Assembly (NCBI GenBank): GCA_938008415.1
Contig: CALLKI010000054.1
Coordinates: forward strand, 1-64,000
Direction of reading: 5' to 3'
DNA: 64,000 nt
Source of the DNA: an uncultured Luteimonas sp.
Lineage (GTDB): Bacteria > Pseudomonadota > Gammaproteobacteria > Xanthomonadales > Xanthomonadaceae
Shown here: positions 1-9,822 of the stretch, one piece after another
Position numbering within the stretch: position 1 is the stretch's first letter
Layout: each line of letters starts with the position of its first letter
Made by a program: the position numbers and the translations under genes
The notes under the pieces: model-generated
What the model was told of the DNA's origin: nothing
Databases searched by the model: none
Seen by the model: the letters and a program-made list of their open reading frames with translations, nothing else

Positions 1-211
1 GCTCCAGGTTCAGGGCCAGGGCGTAGGTGTTGCCGGGCAGTTCGATCATCTCGCCCTGCATCACGTCGGCCAGGCCGAAGATGCGCACGATGCCGTCGGA
101 GACCGAGGTCACCGTGCCTTCGTTGCGGGCCTCCGCACCGAGCTTGGCCTTCTCGATGCGGTTCTTGATCAGCTCGCTGATTTCGGACGGGTTGAGTTGC
201 GTGGTTGCCAT
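1..211 (-). CDS. atpA: ATP synthase F1 subunit alpha, N-terminal fragment
   Basis: Only the first 70 codons lie in the window; the gene runs off the left edge. The start (MATTQLNPSEISELIK) is the typical F1-alpha N-terminus and is followed by the first part of the beta-barrel crown domain (DGIVRIFGLADVMQGEMIEL). F1 alpha carries the non-catalytic nucleotide sites of the rotary ATP synthase. The ATG at 211 has a good ribosome site, AGGAAACC, about 6 bases upstream. It is the last gene visible in the leftward atp operon, 72 bases after atpH. Confidence 0.95.
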   Translation of the reverse strand, partial: MATTQLNPSEISELIKNRIEKAKLGAEARNEGTVTSVSDGIVRIFGLADVMQGEMIELPGNTYALALNLE

Positions 212-251
212 GTTGGTTTCCTGTAGGGCGGGCCCCGGCCCGTCATCGTTC

Positions 252-268
252 GGCGGGCCAGGCCCGCC
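252..268. other. short GC-rich hairpin in the atpH-atpA gap
   Basis: GGCGGGCC and GGCCCGCC face each other around one A, so the mRNA can form a GC hairpin (in practice with a roughly 5-nt loop). There is no U-run, so it is not a convincing terminator. It could affect mRNA stability between atpH and atpA. Confidence 0.35.
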
Positions 269-283
269 CGGGATTACCTTGGA

Positions 284-817
284 TCAGTGCGTCAGCGTGT
301 TCTGCAGGCGCGAGAGCTTGCCGCGCAGCGAGCCGTCGATGACCACGTCGCCGGCGGCGATCACCGCGCCGCCGATCAGGCTCTCGTCGACCGCCGCCTC
401 GATCTCGACCTCGCGCCCGAAACGACGCTTCAGCGCCGCGCGGATGCTTTCGAGCTCGTCCCCGGACAGCTCCTTGGCCGCGGTCACCTTCGCCTTGACG
501 ATGCGCTCGGCGTCGGCGCGCAGCTCCTCGTACAGCCCGGCGATCTCCGGCAGCAACTGCAGGCGGCGGTTGTCCGCCAGCAGCGCCAGGAAGTCGCGGA
601 AGGCCTCGCCGCCGGCGCCGTCCGGGGGCAGCAGCAGTTCGACCGCGTCGGTGCGCTGCAGCCTCGGGTCGTGGAGCAGGTGCGCCACCACCGGGTCGGC
701 GGCGACGCGGGCGGCGAAGCCCAGCGCGGCCGACCACTGGGGGAGCGCGCCGGCGTCACGCGCCAGGCCGAAGGCGGCGCGGGCATAGGGACGGGCGAGC
801 GTGAGGGCCTGCGACAT
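284..817 (-). CDS. atpH: ATP synthase F1 subunit delta (OSCP)
   Basis: A 177-residue protein, the usual length for bacterial delta. It begins MSQALTLARPYARAAFGLA, the classic start in which the ARPYA motif leads into the N-terminal six-helix bundle. The C-terminal half (SGDELESIRAALKRRFGREV, then IGGAVIAAGDVVIDGSL) matches the OSCP C-domain with its conserved G-G-x-x-x-x-x-G-D segment. Delta joins the alpha3beta3 head to the b-subunit stator stalk. It starts 3 bases after the atpF stop, and a GGAG ribosome site overlaps the end of atpF, so translation is probably coupled. Confidence 0.95.
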   Translation of the reverse strand: MSQALTLARPYARAAFGLARDAGALPQWSAALGFAARVAADPVVAHLLHDPRLQRTDAVELLLPPDGAGGEAFRDFLALLADNRRLQLLPEIAGLYEELRADAERIVKAKVTAAKELSGDELESIRAALKRRFGREVEIEAAVDESLIGGAVIAAGDVVIDGSLRGKLSRLQNTLTH

Positions 818-820
818 CGG

Positions 821-1291
821 TCAGATCTCCGAAGCCAGCTCTTCCAGCAGCGCCTTGTGCGCGCTGGCGTCGATCTCGCGGCGCAGCAGCTTCTCGGCGC
901 CGGCGACCGCCAGCGCCGACACCTGCCGGCGCAGCTCCTCGCGCGCGCGGTTGGTCGCCGCGGCGATCTCGCTCTCGGCCAGGGCCTTCTGGCGCGCGGC
1001 CTCGGCGATCGCCTCGGCCTTGGCGGCCTCGACGATCTGGTTCGCGCGCTGGTGCGCCTGCTCGATGATCTCGTTGGCCTTGGCGCGCGCTGCCTTCAGC
1101 TCCTCCGCGACCTTTTCCTCGGCCTGGGCCAGGCTCCGCTGCGCGTTGTCGGCGGCCGCCAGGCCCTCGGCGATCTTCTGCTGCCGCTCCTCGATCGCCT
1201 TCAGCAGCGGTGGCCAGACCTTGGTGGCGATCAGCCAGATCAGGATGGCGAACGCCAGCGCCTGGGCCAAAAGGGTCAGATTGATGCTCAT
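821..1291 (-). CDS. atpF: ATP synthase F0 subunit b
   Basis: A 156-residue protein, identical in length to E. coli b. One N-terminal membrane helix (about residues 4-26, LTLLAQALAFAILIWLIATK) is followed by a long charged helical stalk rich in Ala, Glu, Lys and Gln (about 30-140) that dimerises as the peripheral stator. It lies between atpE and atpH in the conserved B-E-F-H-A order. The 112-base gap to atpE is unusually long for this operon and contains a strong hairpin (1351-1381). Confidence 0.95.
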   Translation of the reverse strand: MSINLTLLAQALAFAILIWLIATKVWPPLLKAIEERQQKIAEGLAAADNAQRSLAQAEEKVAEELKAARAKANEIIEQAHQRANQIVEAAKAEAIAEAARQKALAESEIAAATNRAREELRRQVSALAVAGAEKLLRREIDASAHKALLEELASEI

Positions 1292-1350
1292 GGGTGCGCT
1301 CTGCCTGTGCTCAGGGCGCCGCGGCCTTCACGGCCGGGCTGCCCACATGA

Positions 1351-1381
1351 CGCCGGCGGGAATTTCGAGGCCCCGCCGGCG
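1351..1381 (-). other. intercistronic hairpin between atpE and atpF
   Basis: Arms CGCCGGCGGG (1351-1360) and CCCGCCGGCG (1372-1381) pair perfectly over 10 bp with an 11-nt loop. No U-tract follows, so it is not a full terminator. Its position directly 3' of atpE, whose product is needed in many copies per enzyme, suits an mRNA-stability or partial-termination element that raises atpE expression relative to downstream genes. The structure is seen directly; the role is inferred. Confidence 0.5.
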
Positions 1382-1403
1382 ACGCCTTTGGACGGACCGG
1401 CAG

Positions 1404-1682
1404 TTACGGGGCCAGGCCGCCGACCAGGAACGGGCTGGCGAAGGCGAACAGCAGGCCGACGGCCACCGAGATGATGAACGCGGCGTCGATCAGGCCGGCG
1501 GTGATGAACATGCGGACCTGCAGCACCGGGATCAGCTCCGGCTGACGCGCGGCGGACTCGAGGAACTTGCCGGCCATGATGGCCAGACCCAGACCGGCGC
1601 CGAGCGCGGCCAGGCCGATCATGATGCCGATGGCCAGGACGGTCGAGGCCTGGACGGAAGCAAGGGCGGTCAAAGTTTCCAT
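1404..1682 (-). CDS. atpE: ATP synthase F0 subunit c (proteolipid)
   Basis: Two-helix hairpin protein of 92 residues from the chosen start. Helix 1 has the tight-packing glycine motif LGAGLGLAIMAG (about 27-38). Helix 2 has the ion-carrying aspartate D66 in AGLIDAAF. The polar loop ARQPEL is the F1-contact loop. The c-ring turns with proton passage through F0. The reading frame extends to an ATG at 1709, but the ATG at 1682 has a proper GGAGAAAACC ribosome site, so it is preferred. The aspartate and lack of Na+-site residues suggest a proton enzyme. Confidence 0.95.
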   Translation of the reverse strand: METLTALASVQASTVLAIGIMIGLAALGAGLGLAIMAGKFLESAARQPELIPVLQVRMFITAGLIDAAFIISVAVGLLFAFASPFLVGGLAP

Positions 1683-1749
1683 GGTTTTCTCCGGAACTGG
1701 TTGCAGCAAAGGTTGGGTGGATTGAAACGGGTTTGGACGCGGCCGCGGC

Positions 1750-2547
1750 TCAGTGCGAGTCCTCGGACAGGCTGAGGTAGACGACCGACAGCATCATGAA
1801 GATGAACGCCTGCAGCGGGATCACCAGCAGATGGAAGATCATCCAGCCCAGGCCGAACGCGGCGCCGCCGAGCATGCCCAGCAGGCCCGCGCCGCCGAGC
1901 ACCCAGATCAGCAGGAACACGATCTCGCCGCCGAACATGTTGCCGAACAGTCGCATCGCCAGCGAGATCGGCTTGCTCAGCCATTCGACGGTGTTGAGGA
2001 TGAGGTTGAACGGCATCATCCACTTGCCGAACGGCGCGGTCAGGAACTCCTTGGTGAAGTGGCCCATGCCCTTGGCGCGCAGGGCGAAGAACAGCATCAG
2101 GAAGAACACGCTGATCGACATGCCGAGGGTCGCGTTCACGTCCGCGGTCGGCACCGGCTTCCAGTAGGGCACGCCCAGCCACTCCAGCGGCCTGGCGATG
2201 ATATCCGCCGGGATGAACTTGATCATGTTCATCAGCAGGATCCAGAAGAACAGCGTGATCGCGATCGGCGTGACCAGCTTGCTGCTGCCGTGGTAGGTGT
2301 CGCGGACCTGCTTGTCCACGAACTCGAGCAGGATCTCGACGAAGGCCTGCCACTTGCCCGGCACGCCCGCGGTCGGCTTGCGCGCGGCCAGCCAGAACAC
2401 GAACACCATCAGCAGGCCCATCAGCACCGAGGTGACCAGGGTGTCGACGTGCAGGGTGAAGAAACCGCCCTCGCCGACCTGCGCGGTCAGGTTGTGCAGG
2501 TGGTGCTGGATGTAGCTGGTTGGGGTCAGTTCCGACTCGCCCGCCAT
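1750..2547 (-). CDS. atpB: ATP synthase F0 subunit a
   Basis: A 265-residue polytopic membrane protein with about five to six helices. The essential proton-path arginine is in the motif SLAMRLFGNMFGGE, the signature of subunit a. The C-terminal helix FHLLVIPLQAFIFMMLSVVYL completes the half-channel. It forms the stator side of the proton channel against the c-ring. It is 67 bases upstream of atpE and 36 bases after atpI, all on one leftward transcript. Confidence 0.96.
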   Translation of the reverse strand: MAGESELTPTSYIQHHLHNLTAQVGEGGFFTLHVDTLVTSVLMGLLMVFVFWLAARKPTAGVPGKWQAFVEILLEFVDKQVRDTYHGSSKLVTPIAITLFFWILLMNMIKFIPADIIARPLEWLGVPYWKPVPTADVNATLGMSISVFFLMLFFALRAKGMGHFTKEFLTAPFGKWMMPFNLILNTVEWLSKPISLAMRLFGNMFGGEIVFLLIWVLGGAGLLGMLGGAAFGLGWMIFHLLVIPLQAFIFMMLSVVYLSLSEDSH

Positions 2548-2583
2548 GTCTCGACTCGTCTTCGTTTGTGACTGCCTTCGGGA

Positions 2584-2952
2584 TCAACGCCTTGCCAGCG
2601 CCACGCTCCAGGCCGCCAGCGCCGCCAGTGCGCCGAGCAGCACCGCCACCGGCGGCAGCCCGGCCACGGCCACGGCCGCCACCAGCACGCCGGCGACCAC
2701 GATCCACTTCGCCAGCATGCCGGCCAGGATGCGCGCCAGCGCCACCGCCCCCGGAGCCACGCCCCCGCCCAGGCCAATGCGGGCGGACACCCAGCTCCCG
2801 GCGGCGACGGCGCCGCCCCCGGCCAGTACCCCCAGCGACCACGCGCCGCCCTTGGCCACAAGGGCGATCGCCGCTGCCAGCGCCACGATCGCAACCTGCG
2901 GCACCAGTGCCCGCACGAGCGTGCGCCGGTGGGTCTGGATGGGATCGTGCAA
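2584..2952 (-). CDS. atpI: AtpI-like ATP synthase assembly protein
   Basis: A small membrane protein of about 122 residues with four predicted helices (VAIVALAAAIALVAKGG; LAGGGAVAAGSWVSARI; WIVVAGVLVAAVAVAGL; VAVLLGALAALAAWSVAL). AtpI/UncI proteins are poorly conserved and help assemble the c-ring or supply Mg2+. An in-frame ATG exists at 3063, but the operon promoter (-10 at 3019-3024) predicts a transcript start near 3012, downstream of that ATG. I therefore place the start at the TTG at 2952 (LHDPIQTHRR). Function is inferred mainly from position at the head of the atp operon. Confidence 0.8.
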   Translation of the reverse strand: MHDPIQTHRRTLVRALVPQVAIVALAAAIALVAKGGAWSLGVLAGGGAVAAGSWVSARIGLGGGVAPGAVALARILAGMLAKWIVVAGVLVAAVAVAGLPPVAVLLGALAALAAWSVALARR

Positions 2953-3018
2953 ACGCTGGTCCCGGTTCGCTGCTGGAATGGCCAGTGGGCCAGTGAAACG
3001 GCCCTGAAAAGCCGAAAA

Positions 3019-3048
3019 AGTATAGCAGCCGGCCGGTTTTCCCGGCAA
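3019..3048 (-). promoter_or_regulatory. sigma-70 promoter of the atp operon
   Basis: On the minus strand, -35 TTGCCG (3043-3048), an 18-bp spacer and -10 TATACT (3019-3024), preceded by TGC, which makes an extended -10. The predicted start is near 3012, leaving about 60 nt of leader before the TTG start of atpI. It is one of the best promoter matches in the window and decides the atpI start. Confidence 0.75.
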
Positions 3049-3171
3049 CCTTGTGCAGCGCACAACGGGCCGTCCGTCCTCCGTTTCCGGACGCCCGGGG
3101 AACCTTTTGCCCCCGGGCGGGTCTGAGCCGGGCCTGCCGGGCTCCTCCTCGTCACCCGGCCGGCGTTCCCG

Positions 3172-3200
3172 GAAGCCCCGGCCCTGCCCGCCGGGGCTTC
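3172..3200 (-). terminator. hairpin after lpd
   Basis: Perfect 11-bp stem (3172-3182 with 3190-3200) and a 7-nt loop, starting 8 bases after the lpd stop on the minus strand. No clear U-run follows, so termination may be partial or Rho-assisted. It separates the aceF-lpd transcript from the atp promoter. Confidence 0.6.
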
Positions 3201-3208
3201 ATGCCTGT

Positions 3209-5041
<1,833 letters not shown>

Positions 5042-5057
5042 CGCCATTCCTCCGTGG

Positions 5058-6416
5058 TCACAGCAGCGCGCGGCGCATGTCCGCGAGCAACTGGGCGAGG
5101 CAGGAGGTGAAGCGCGCGGCGGCGGCGCCGTCGATCACGCGGTGGTCATAGCTGAGCGACAGCGGCAGCATCAGCCGCGGCACGAACTGCTTGCCGTCCC
5201 ACACCGGCTTCATCGCCGAGCGCGACACGCCCAGGATCGCGACCTCGGGCGCGTTGACGATCGGCGTGAACGCGGTGCCGCCGATGCCGCCAAGCGAGCT
5301 GATCGAGAAGCAGCCGCCCTGCATGTCGGCGGGGCCGAGCTTGCCCTCGCGCGCCTTCCTCGCCAGCTCCGCGGTCTCGCGCGCGATCTCGAGCACGCCC
5401 TTGCGGTCGGCGTCGCGGATCACCGGCACCACCAGGCCGTTCGGGGTGTCGGCGGCGAATCCGATGTGGAAGTACTTCTTCAGGATCAGCTTCTCGCCCG
5501 ACGGGTCGAGCGAGGAATTGAACTCGGGGAACCGCTTGAGCGCATGGACGCAGGCCTTGACCAGGAAGGCGAGCATGGTGAGCTTGATGCCTGCCTTCTC
5601 GTTCTCCCTGTTCAGCTGCACGCGCAGCGCCTCGAGGTCGGTGATGTCGGCCTCGTCGTGCTGGGTGACGTGCGGGATCATCGCCCAGTTGCGCGCCAGG
5701 TTGGCGCCGGAGATCTTCCGGATCCGCGGCAGCGGCATCTCCTCGATCTCGCCGAACTTGGCGAAGTCCACCTTCGGCCACGGCAGCAGGTTGAGCGCAC
5801 CGCCACCGCCCGCGGCGTCCGGCGCCGCGACCGCGCCGGAGAGCACGCCCTTGACGTACTTCTGCACGTCCTCCCTGGTGATCCGGCCACCCTTGCCGGT
5901 GCCGGTCACGGCATTGAGGTCCACGCCCAGCTCGCGCGCGAACAGGCGCACCGCAGGGCTGGCGTAGGGCACCTTGCCGGGGATGAGGGCGTCGGCCTCG
6001 AAGCGCAGCGGCGGGCTGACCGGGGCGGACGCCGGCGCGCCCGCGGGCACGCCGGCAGGCGCCTGCACGGCCGGGGCCTCCGCCGCGGCGGGCGCGGCGT
6101 CCTCGCGGGGCGGTGCGGGCTGTTCCGGGGCGGCCCCGGCCTTCGGCGCGGCCGCCTGCTCCGCGGCGCCGCCTTCGCCCACCTCGATGATGGCGACCAG
6201 CGAGCCTTCCGACAGCGTGTCGCCCACCTTCACCTTCAGCTCGCGGACCACGCCGGCGAACGGCGACGGCACTTCCATCGTCGCCTTGTCCGACTCCAGC
6301 GTGACCAGACCCTGGTCCTTCGCCACCGTGTCGCCGGGCGCGACCAGCACCTCGATCACCGGCACGTTCTCGTAGCCACCGATGTCCGGTACCTTCGCTT
6401 CCTTCAGTTCGGCCAT
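5058..6416 (-). CDS. aceF: pyruvate dehydrogenase E2, dihydrolipoamide acetyltransferase
   Basis: A 452-residue E2 core enzyme that transfers acetyl from lipoyl-lysine to CoA. It has one lipoyl domain (residues 1-76, K44 in ESDKATMEVPS), an Ala/Pro-rich linker (about 80-135), a peripheral subunit-binding domain (about 143-180, ASPAVRLFARELGVDL...GRITREDV) and the catalytic domain ending with H425 in DHRVIDGAAAARF and GGIGGTAFTPIVN. E. coli AceF has three lipoyl domains; here there is only one, the other being on Lpd. GAGGAGGG sits five bases before the ATG. It is the first gene of the aceF-lpd pair; aceE lies 31 kb away. Confidence 0.97.
   Translation of the reverse strand: MAELKEAKVPDIGGYENVPVIEVLVAPGDTVAKDQGLVTLESDKATMEVPSPFAGVVRELKVKVGDTLSEGSLVAIIEVGEGGAAEQAAAPKAGAAPEQPAPPREDAAPAAAEAPAVQAPAGVPAGAPASAPVSPPLRFEADALIPGKVPYASPAVRLFARELGVDLNAVTGTGKGGRITREDVQKYVKGVLSGAVAAPDAAGGGGALNLLPWPKVDFAKFGEIEEMPLPRIRKISGANLARNWAMIPHVTQHDEADITDLEALRVQLNRENEKAGIKLTMLAFLVKACVHALKRFPEFNSSLDPSGEKLILKKYFHIGFAADTPNGLVVPVIRDADRKGVLEIARETAELARKAREGKLGPADMQGGCFSISSLGGIGGTAFTPIVNAPEVAILGVSRSAMKPVWDGKQFVPRLMLPLSLSYDHRVIDGAAAARFTSCLAQLLADMRRALL
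6274..6367 (-). repeat. 94-bp segment identical to 4899-4992 (lipoyl domain of aceF)
   Basis: Second copy of the exact 94-base match described for lpd. The two copies are in the same orientation, 1.3 kb apart, so recombination between them would delete most of the aceF catalytic domain. Confidence 0.9.
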
Positions 6417-6692
6417 GCGGCCCTCCTCACGACACAGGAATGCCTATTGTGGCGCGCATGTCCTGCGCGCGCCAATCGTCGGACCCGCCGGGAAACTGTG
6501 GACCACGCGTGAAGACAGCACCGGCGCGCGGAACACCACCATGGAGGGGAGTATGGTGGCCGGATTGCCGGCGGCATGCCTTCGCCATGCCTGCCCGGCG
6601 CACCACGGCCCGCCGCCCGGAACCGGCACGCCCTGCATTCCGGCGGTCCTGACCCGACACACGCGGGATGTCCCGCCGCGGCGGCCGCCCCG

Positions 6693-7625
6693 TCAATGCA
6701 CGCGGGGATGCGCGTGGGCGGCGTGGCCATGGTCGTGGCCATGCCCGTCGCCGCAGGCATCCCGCTCGATCTGCAGGGTGACGTGGTGGATATGGAAGCG
6801 CTCGTCGAGCATGCGCACCAGCTCCACGCGCACGCGCTCCGGGTCCCGTGCGTCCGCGGCCAGGGCCACGTGTGCGGTCAGCACCGGCTGGCGCGAGCCC
6901 AGCGCCCAGACGTGCAGGGCATGCACCCCGGCCACGTCCGCCGGCGCCTGCAGCGCGCGGCGGATCTCCTCCAGGTCGATGCCCTCCGGCACGCCCTGCA
7001 TCAGCACGTGCACGGCCTGGCGCAGCAGCACCCAGGTGCGCGGCAGCACCCACAGCCCGATCAGCACCGCGATCACCGGGTCGATCACGGTCCAGCCGGT
7101 GATGCGGATCAGCACCGCGCCGGTGATCACGCCGAGGGAGCCGAGCATGTCGCTCCAGACCTCGAGGTAGGCCCCCTTGACGTTGAGGCTCTCGCCGCTG
7201 CCCGCCTTCAGCAGGCGCATCGCGACGAGGTTCACCACCAGTCCCAGCACCGCGACCGCCAGCATCCCGGCGGATGCCACCGGTTGCGGCTCGCGGAAGC
7301 GGCCGAGGGCTTCCCACAGGATGACCCCGGCCACCACGAACAGCAGGCCGCCGTTGACCAGCGCGCCGATGGCCTCCATGCGCGCGTAGCCGTAGCTGCG
7401 CCGCGCGTCCGCCGGCCAGCGGCTGATCCGCACCGCGGCCAGCGACACCGCCAGCGCGACCACGTCGGTCATCATGTGCGCCGCGTCCGACAGCAGCGCC
7501 AGGCTGTTGAACAGCAGGCCACCGGCGACCTCGGCCAGCATGAACGCGGCGGTCAGCCCCAGCGCCCACCACAGCGGCTTCTCGTGCCTGATCTCCGACA
7601 AGCCGTGGTCGTGTCCGGCCCCCAT
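6693..7625 (-). CDS. cation diffusion facilitator (zinc/divalent metal exporter)
   Basis: A 310-residue CDF-family antiporter with six membrane helices. The substrate-site residues are visible in SLALLSDAAHMMTDVVAL (helix 2, HxxxD) and in the helix 5 region EVWSDMLGSLGVI. A cytoplasmic C-terminal domain (HVWALGSRQPVLTAHV) follows. Both ends are histidine-rich (GAGHDHG; GDGHGHDHGHAAHAHPRVH), which fits zinc or cobalt export of the ZitB/CzcD type. GGAGCGAGGC precedes the ATG. It is leftward and monocistronic, with a 62-base gap to eamA. The 276 bases between it and aceF hold no gene that I can see. Confidence 0.9.
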   Translation of the reverse strand: MGAGHDHGLSEIRHEKPLWWALGLTAAFMLAEVAGGLLFNSLALLSDAAHMMTDVVALAVSLAAVRISRWPADARRSYGYARMEAIGALVNGGLLFVVAGVILWEALGRFREPQPVASAGMLAVAVLGLVVNLVAMRLLKAGSGESLNVKGAYLEVWSDMLGSLGVITGAVLIRITGWTVIDPVIAVLIGLWVLPRTWVLLRQAVHVLMQGVPEGIDLEEIRRALQAPADVAGVHALHVWALGSRQPVLTAHVALAADARDPERVRVELVRMLDERFHIHHVTLQIERDACGDGHGHDHGHAAHAHPRVH

Positions 7626-7686
7626 GCCTCGCTCCGGTGGTGTTGCCGCCGCGCAGGCTAGTGCGTGGACGCGGGGTTACACAATT

Positions 7687-8598
7687 TCAGTGGCCTGCCG
7701 GCGACCCGTCGTCGCGACGGGCGGCGACCACGCGCTCGCGGCGGATCAGGTACAGGCCGCTGGCGACGATGATCGCCGCGCCCAGCCAGGTCATGCCGTC
7801 GGGCAGCGAGTTCCACACCACCAGGTCGAGCACCACCACCCAGACCAGCGCGGCGTACTCCAGCGGCGCGATCTGGCTGGCCTCGCCCAGCCGGAACGCA
7901 TGGGTCAGCGCCACCTGCCCGAGCGCGCCGGTCAGGCCGATGCCGGCGATCACGCCCAGGTCCCCGCCGCGGACCGGCCGCCAGTCGAACGCGGCGACGG
8001 CGCCGGCGAACACCGCCAGCAGCGCCAGGAACCAGAACACCATCGCCTCCGGGCTGTCGCGCAGCGCCAGCTTGCGCACCGTGATCGCGGCGAGCGAATA
8101 ACTCAGCGCCGCCAGCAGCACCGACAGGCCCGCGGCGGTGGCCACGCCCTCGCCGGTGGGGCGCAGCACCACCAGCACCCCGGCCAGCCCGACGACGATC
8201 GCCGCCCAGCGCCGCGGGCCCACCTTCTCGCCCAGCAGCGGCACCGCCAGCGCGGTGACCAGCAGCGGCGAGACGAACACGATCGCGTATGCGGTCGACA
8301 GCGGCATCCGCGCCAGCCCGTACACGAAGCCGGCCATCATCCCCACGCCCAGCAGCCCGCGCAGCACGTGCAGGCCCCAGTGCACGCGCAGCAGCGTGCC
8401 CGCCTTCCCGCGCAGCACGATCCACGCCAGCACCAGCGGCAGCGCGGACACGCTGCGCAGCGTCGCCACCTGGAACGGCGGGTACCCGGCCGAGATCCAC
8501 TTCATGCCCGCGTCCATCAGCGCGAACAGGAAGCCGGCCAGCAGCATCCACGCCGCGGCCGCGCCCGGCCGGTCCGCCACCGCCTGCGTCCGCATCAT
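7687..8598 (-). CDS. EamA/DMT-family membrane transporter
   Basis: A 303-residue protein with ten predicted membrane helices arranged as two EamA repeats. The first begins WMLLAGFLFALMDAGMKW and the second ends near WLGAAIIVASGLYLIRRE. Typical motifs include PPFQVATLRSVSALPLVL and PLSTAYAIVFVSPLLVTALA. Members export amino acids, nucleobases or other metabolites; substrate cannot be told from sequence. Its ATG overlaps the adh stop as ATGA (8595-8598), so the two genes are translationally coupled. Confidence 0.85.
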   Translation of the reverse strand: MMRTQAVADRPGAAAAWMLLAGFLFALMDAGMKWISAGYPPFQVATLRSVSALPLVLAWIVLRGKAGTLLRVHWGLHVLRGLLGVGMMAGFVYGLARMPLSTAYAIVFVSPLLVTALAVPLLGEKVGPRRWAAIVVGLAGVLVVLRPTGEGVATAAGLSVLLAALSYSLAAITVRKLALRDSPEAMVFWFLALLAVFAGAVAAFDWRPVRGGDLGVIAGIGLTGALGQVALTHAFRLGEASQIAPLEYAALVWVVVLDLVVWNSLPDGMTWLGAAIIVASGLYLIRRERVVAARRDDGSPAGH

Positions 8599-9647
8599 TC
8601 CGCCTTCAGCGTGGCGATGTCGATCACGAAGCGGTAACGCACGTCGTTGCGCAACACCCGTTCCCAAGCCTCGTTGATCCCGGCGATGCCGATCAGCTCG
8701 ATGTCGGCGGCGATCCCGTGCCGCGCGGCGAAATCCAGCATCTCCTGGGTCTCGGCGATGCCGCCCATGGCCGAGCCGGCGAGGCTGCGCTGGCCACCGA
8801 TCAGCACGCCCGCGGCCACCGGCGCCGGGCGCTCGGGGATGCCCAGCAGCACCATCGTGCCGCCGACCCGCAGCAGGTTGAGGCAGGCGTTGTAGTCGTG
8901 CGGCGCGGACACGGTGTCGAGGATGAGGTCGAAGCGCCGGCGGTGGCTGCGGAATACCGCACCGTCGCCGGTGGCGACGAAGTCGTGCGCGCCGAGCGCC
9001 ATCGCGTCGCGGCGCTTGGACCCGCTGGTGCTGAGCACGGTGACCTCGGCGCCCATCGCGGCGGCGAACTTCACCGCCATGTGCCCGAGCCCGCCGAGGC
9101 CGACCACCGCGACCCGGTCGCCCGGCCTCACCGCATAGCGGCGCAGCGGCGCGTAGGTGGTGATGCCGGCGCACAGCAGCGGCGCGGCGGCATCGAGCGG
9201 CAGGCCGCCGGGGATGCGCAGCACGTAGTCCTGGTCCACCACGATCCGCGCGGAGTAGCCGCCGTAGGTCGGCGCGCCGGTGCCGCGCTCGCGGCCGTTG
9301 TAGGTGGCGACCATGCCCTCGTCGCAATGCTGCTCGCGGCCCGCCCGGCACTGCTCGCAGGTGCGGCAGGAATCGACGAAGCAGCCCACGCCGACCGCGT
9401 CGCCGACGCGGAACTTCGTCACTTCCGCGCCGACCGCGCTGACCCGCCCGGTGATCTCGTGGCCGGGCACCATCGGGAAGATCCCGTTGCCCCATTCGCC
9501 GCGCGCCTGGTGGATGTCGGAATGGCACACGCCGCAGTAGGCGATGTCGATCTGCACGTCGCGCGGGCCGGGCTCGCGGCGTTCGATGGTGAACGGCGCC
9601 AGCGGCGCGGCGGCTGCGGCAGCGGCATAGGCGGGGACCTGGGCCAT
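8595..9647 (-). CDS. zinc-dependent NAD(P) alcohol/aldehyde dehydrogenase (YahK/CAD-like)
   Basis: A 350-residue medium-chain dehydrogenase. Catalytic zinc ligands are C41 and H63/E64 (YCGVCHSDIHQ; PGHE). The structural zinc cysteines form the cluster in CFVDSCRTCEQCRAGREQHC, and the Rossmann motif is VGLGGLGHMAVKFAAAMG. The combination GYSARIVVDQDYVLRIP and LCAGITTYAPL is typical of cinnamyl-alcohol/aldehyde reductases such as YahK. The frame extends upstream to 9692, but MAQVPAY at 9647 matches the family N-terminus. It is coupled to the EamA exporter, which suggests handling of a toxic aldehyde or alcohol, though the substrate is unknown. Confidence 0.9.
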   Translation of the reverse strand: MAQVPAYAAAAAAAPLAPFTIERREPGPRDVQIDIAYCGVCHSDIHQARGEWGNGIFPMVPGHEITGRVSAVGAEVTKFRVGDAVGVGCFVDSCRTCEQCRAGREQHCDEGMVATYNGRERGTGAPTYGGYSARIVVDQDYVLRIPGGLPLDAAAPLLCAGITTYAPLRRYAVRPGDRVAVVGLGGLGHMAVKFAAAMGAEVTVLSTSGSKRRDAMALGAHDFVATGDGAVFRSHRRRFDLILDTVSAPHDYNACLNLLRVGGTMVLLGIPERPAPVAAGVLIGGQRSLAGSAMGGIAETQEMLDFAARHGIAADIELIGIAGINEAWERVLRNDVRYRFVIDIATLKAE

Positions 9648-9822
9648 GGCGATCCTTGCATCCTGTGGACGGGGACGCGCATCTTCGCGCAATCGCGCCC
9701 GGCGGTCAGCCGCGCCCGTTCATCCCGCCATGGCCGGATGTGCGCGGCCGCCCGCCGCAAGTCCCGGCAAGGCGCAGGGAACAGCCCCCCGCATTCCCCC
9801 GGGAGTGCCGCACGCGGCAGGC

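Noticed and set aside
7687..8598. Considered a metabolite-specific name for the EamA transporter
   Set aside because: No residue pattern separates substrates in this family, and the adh neighbour alone is not enough.
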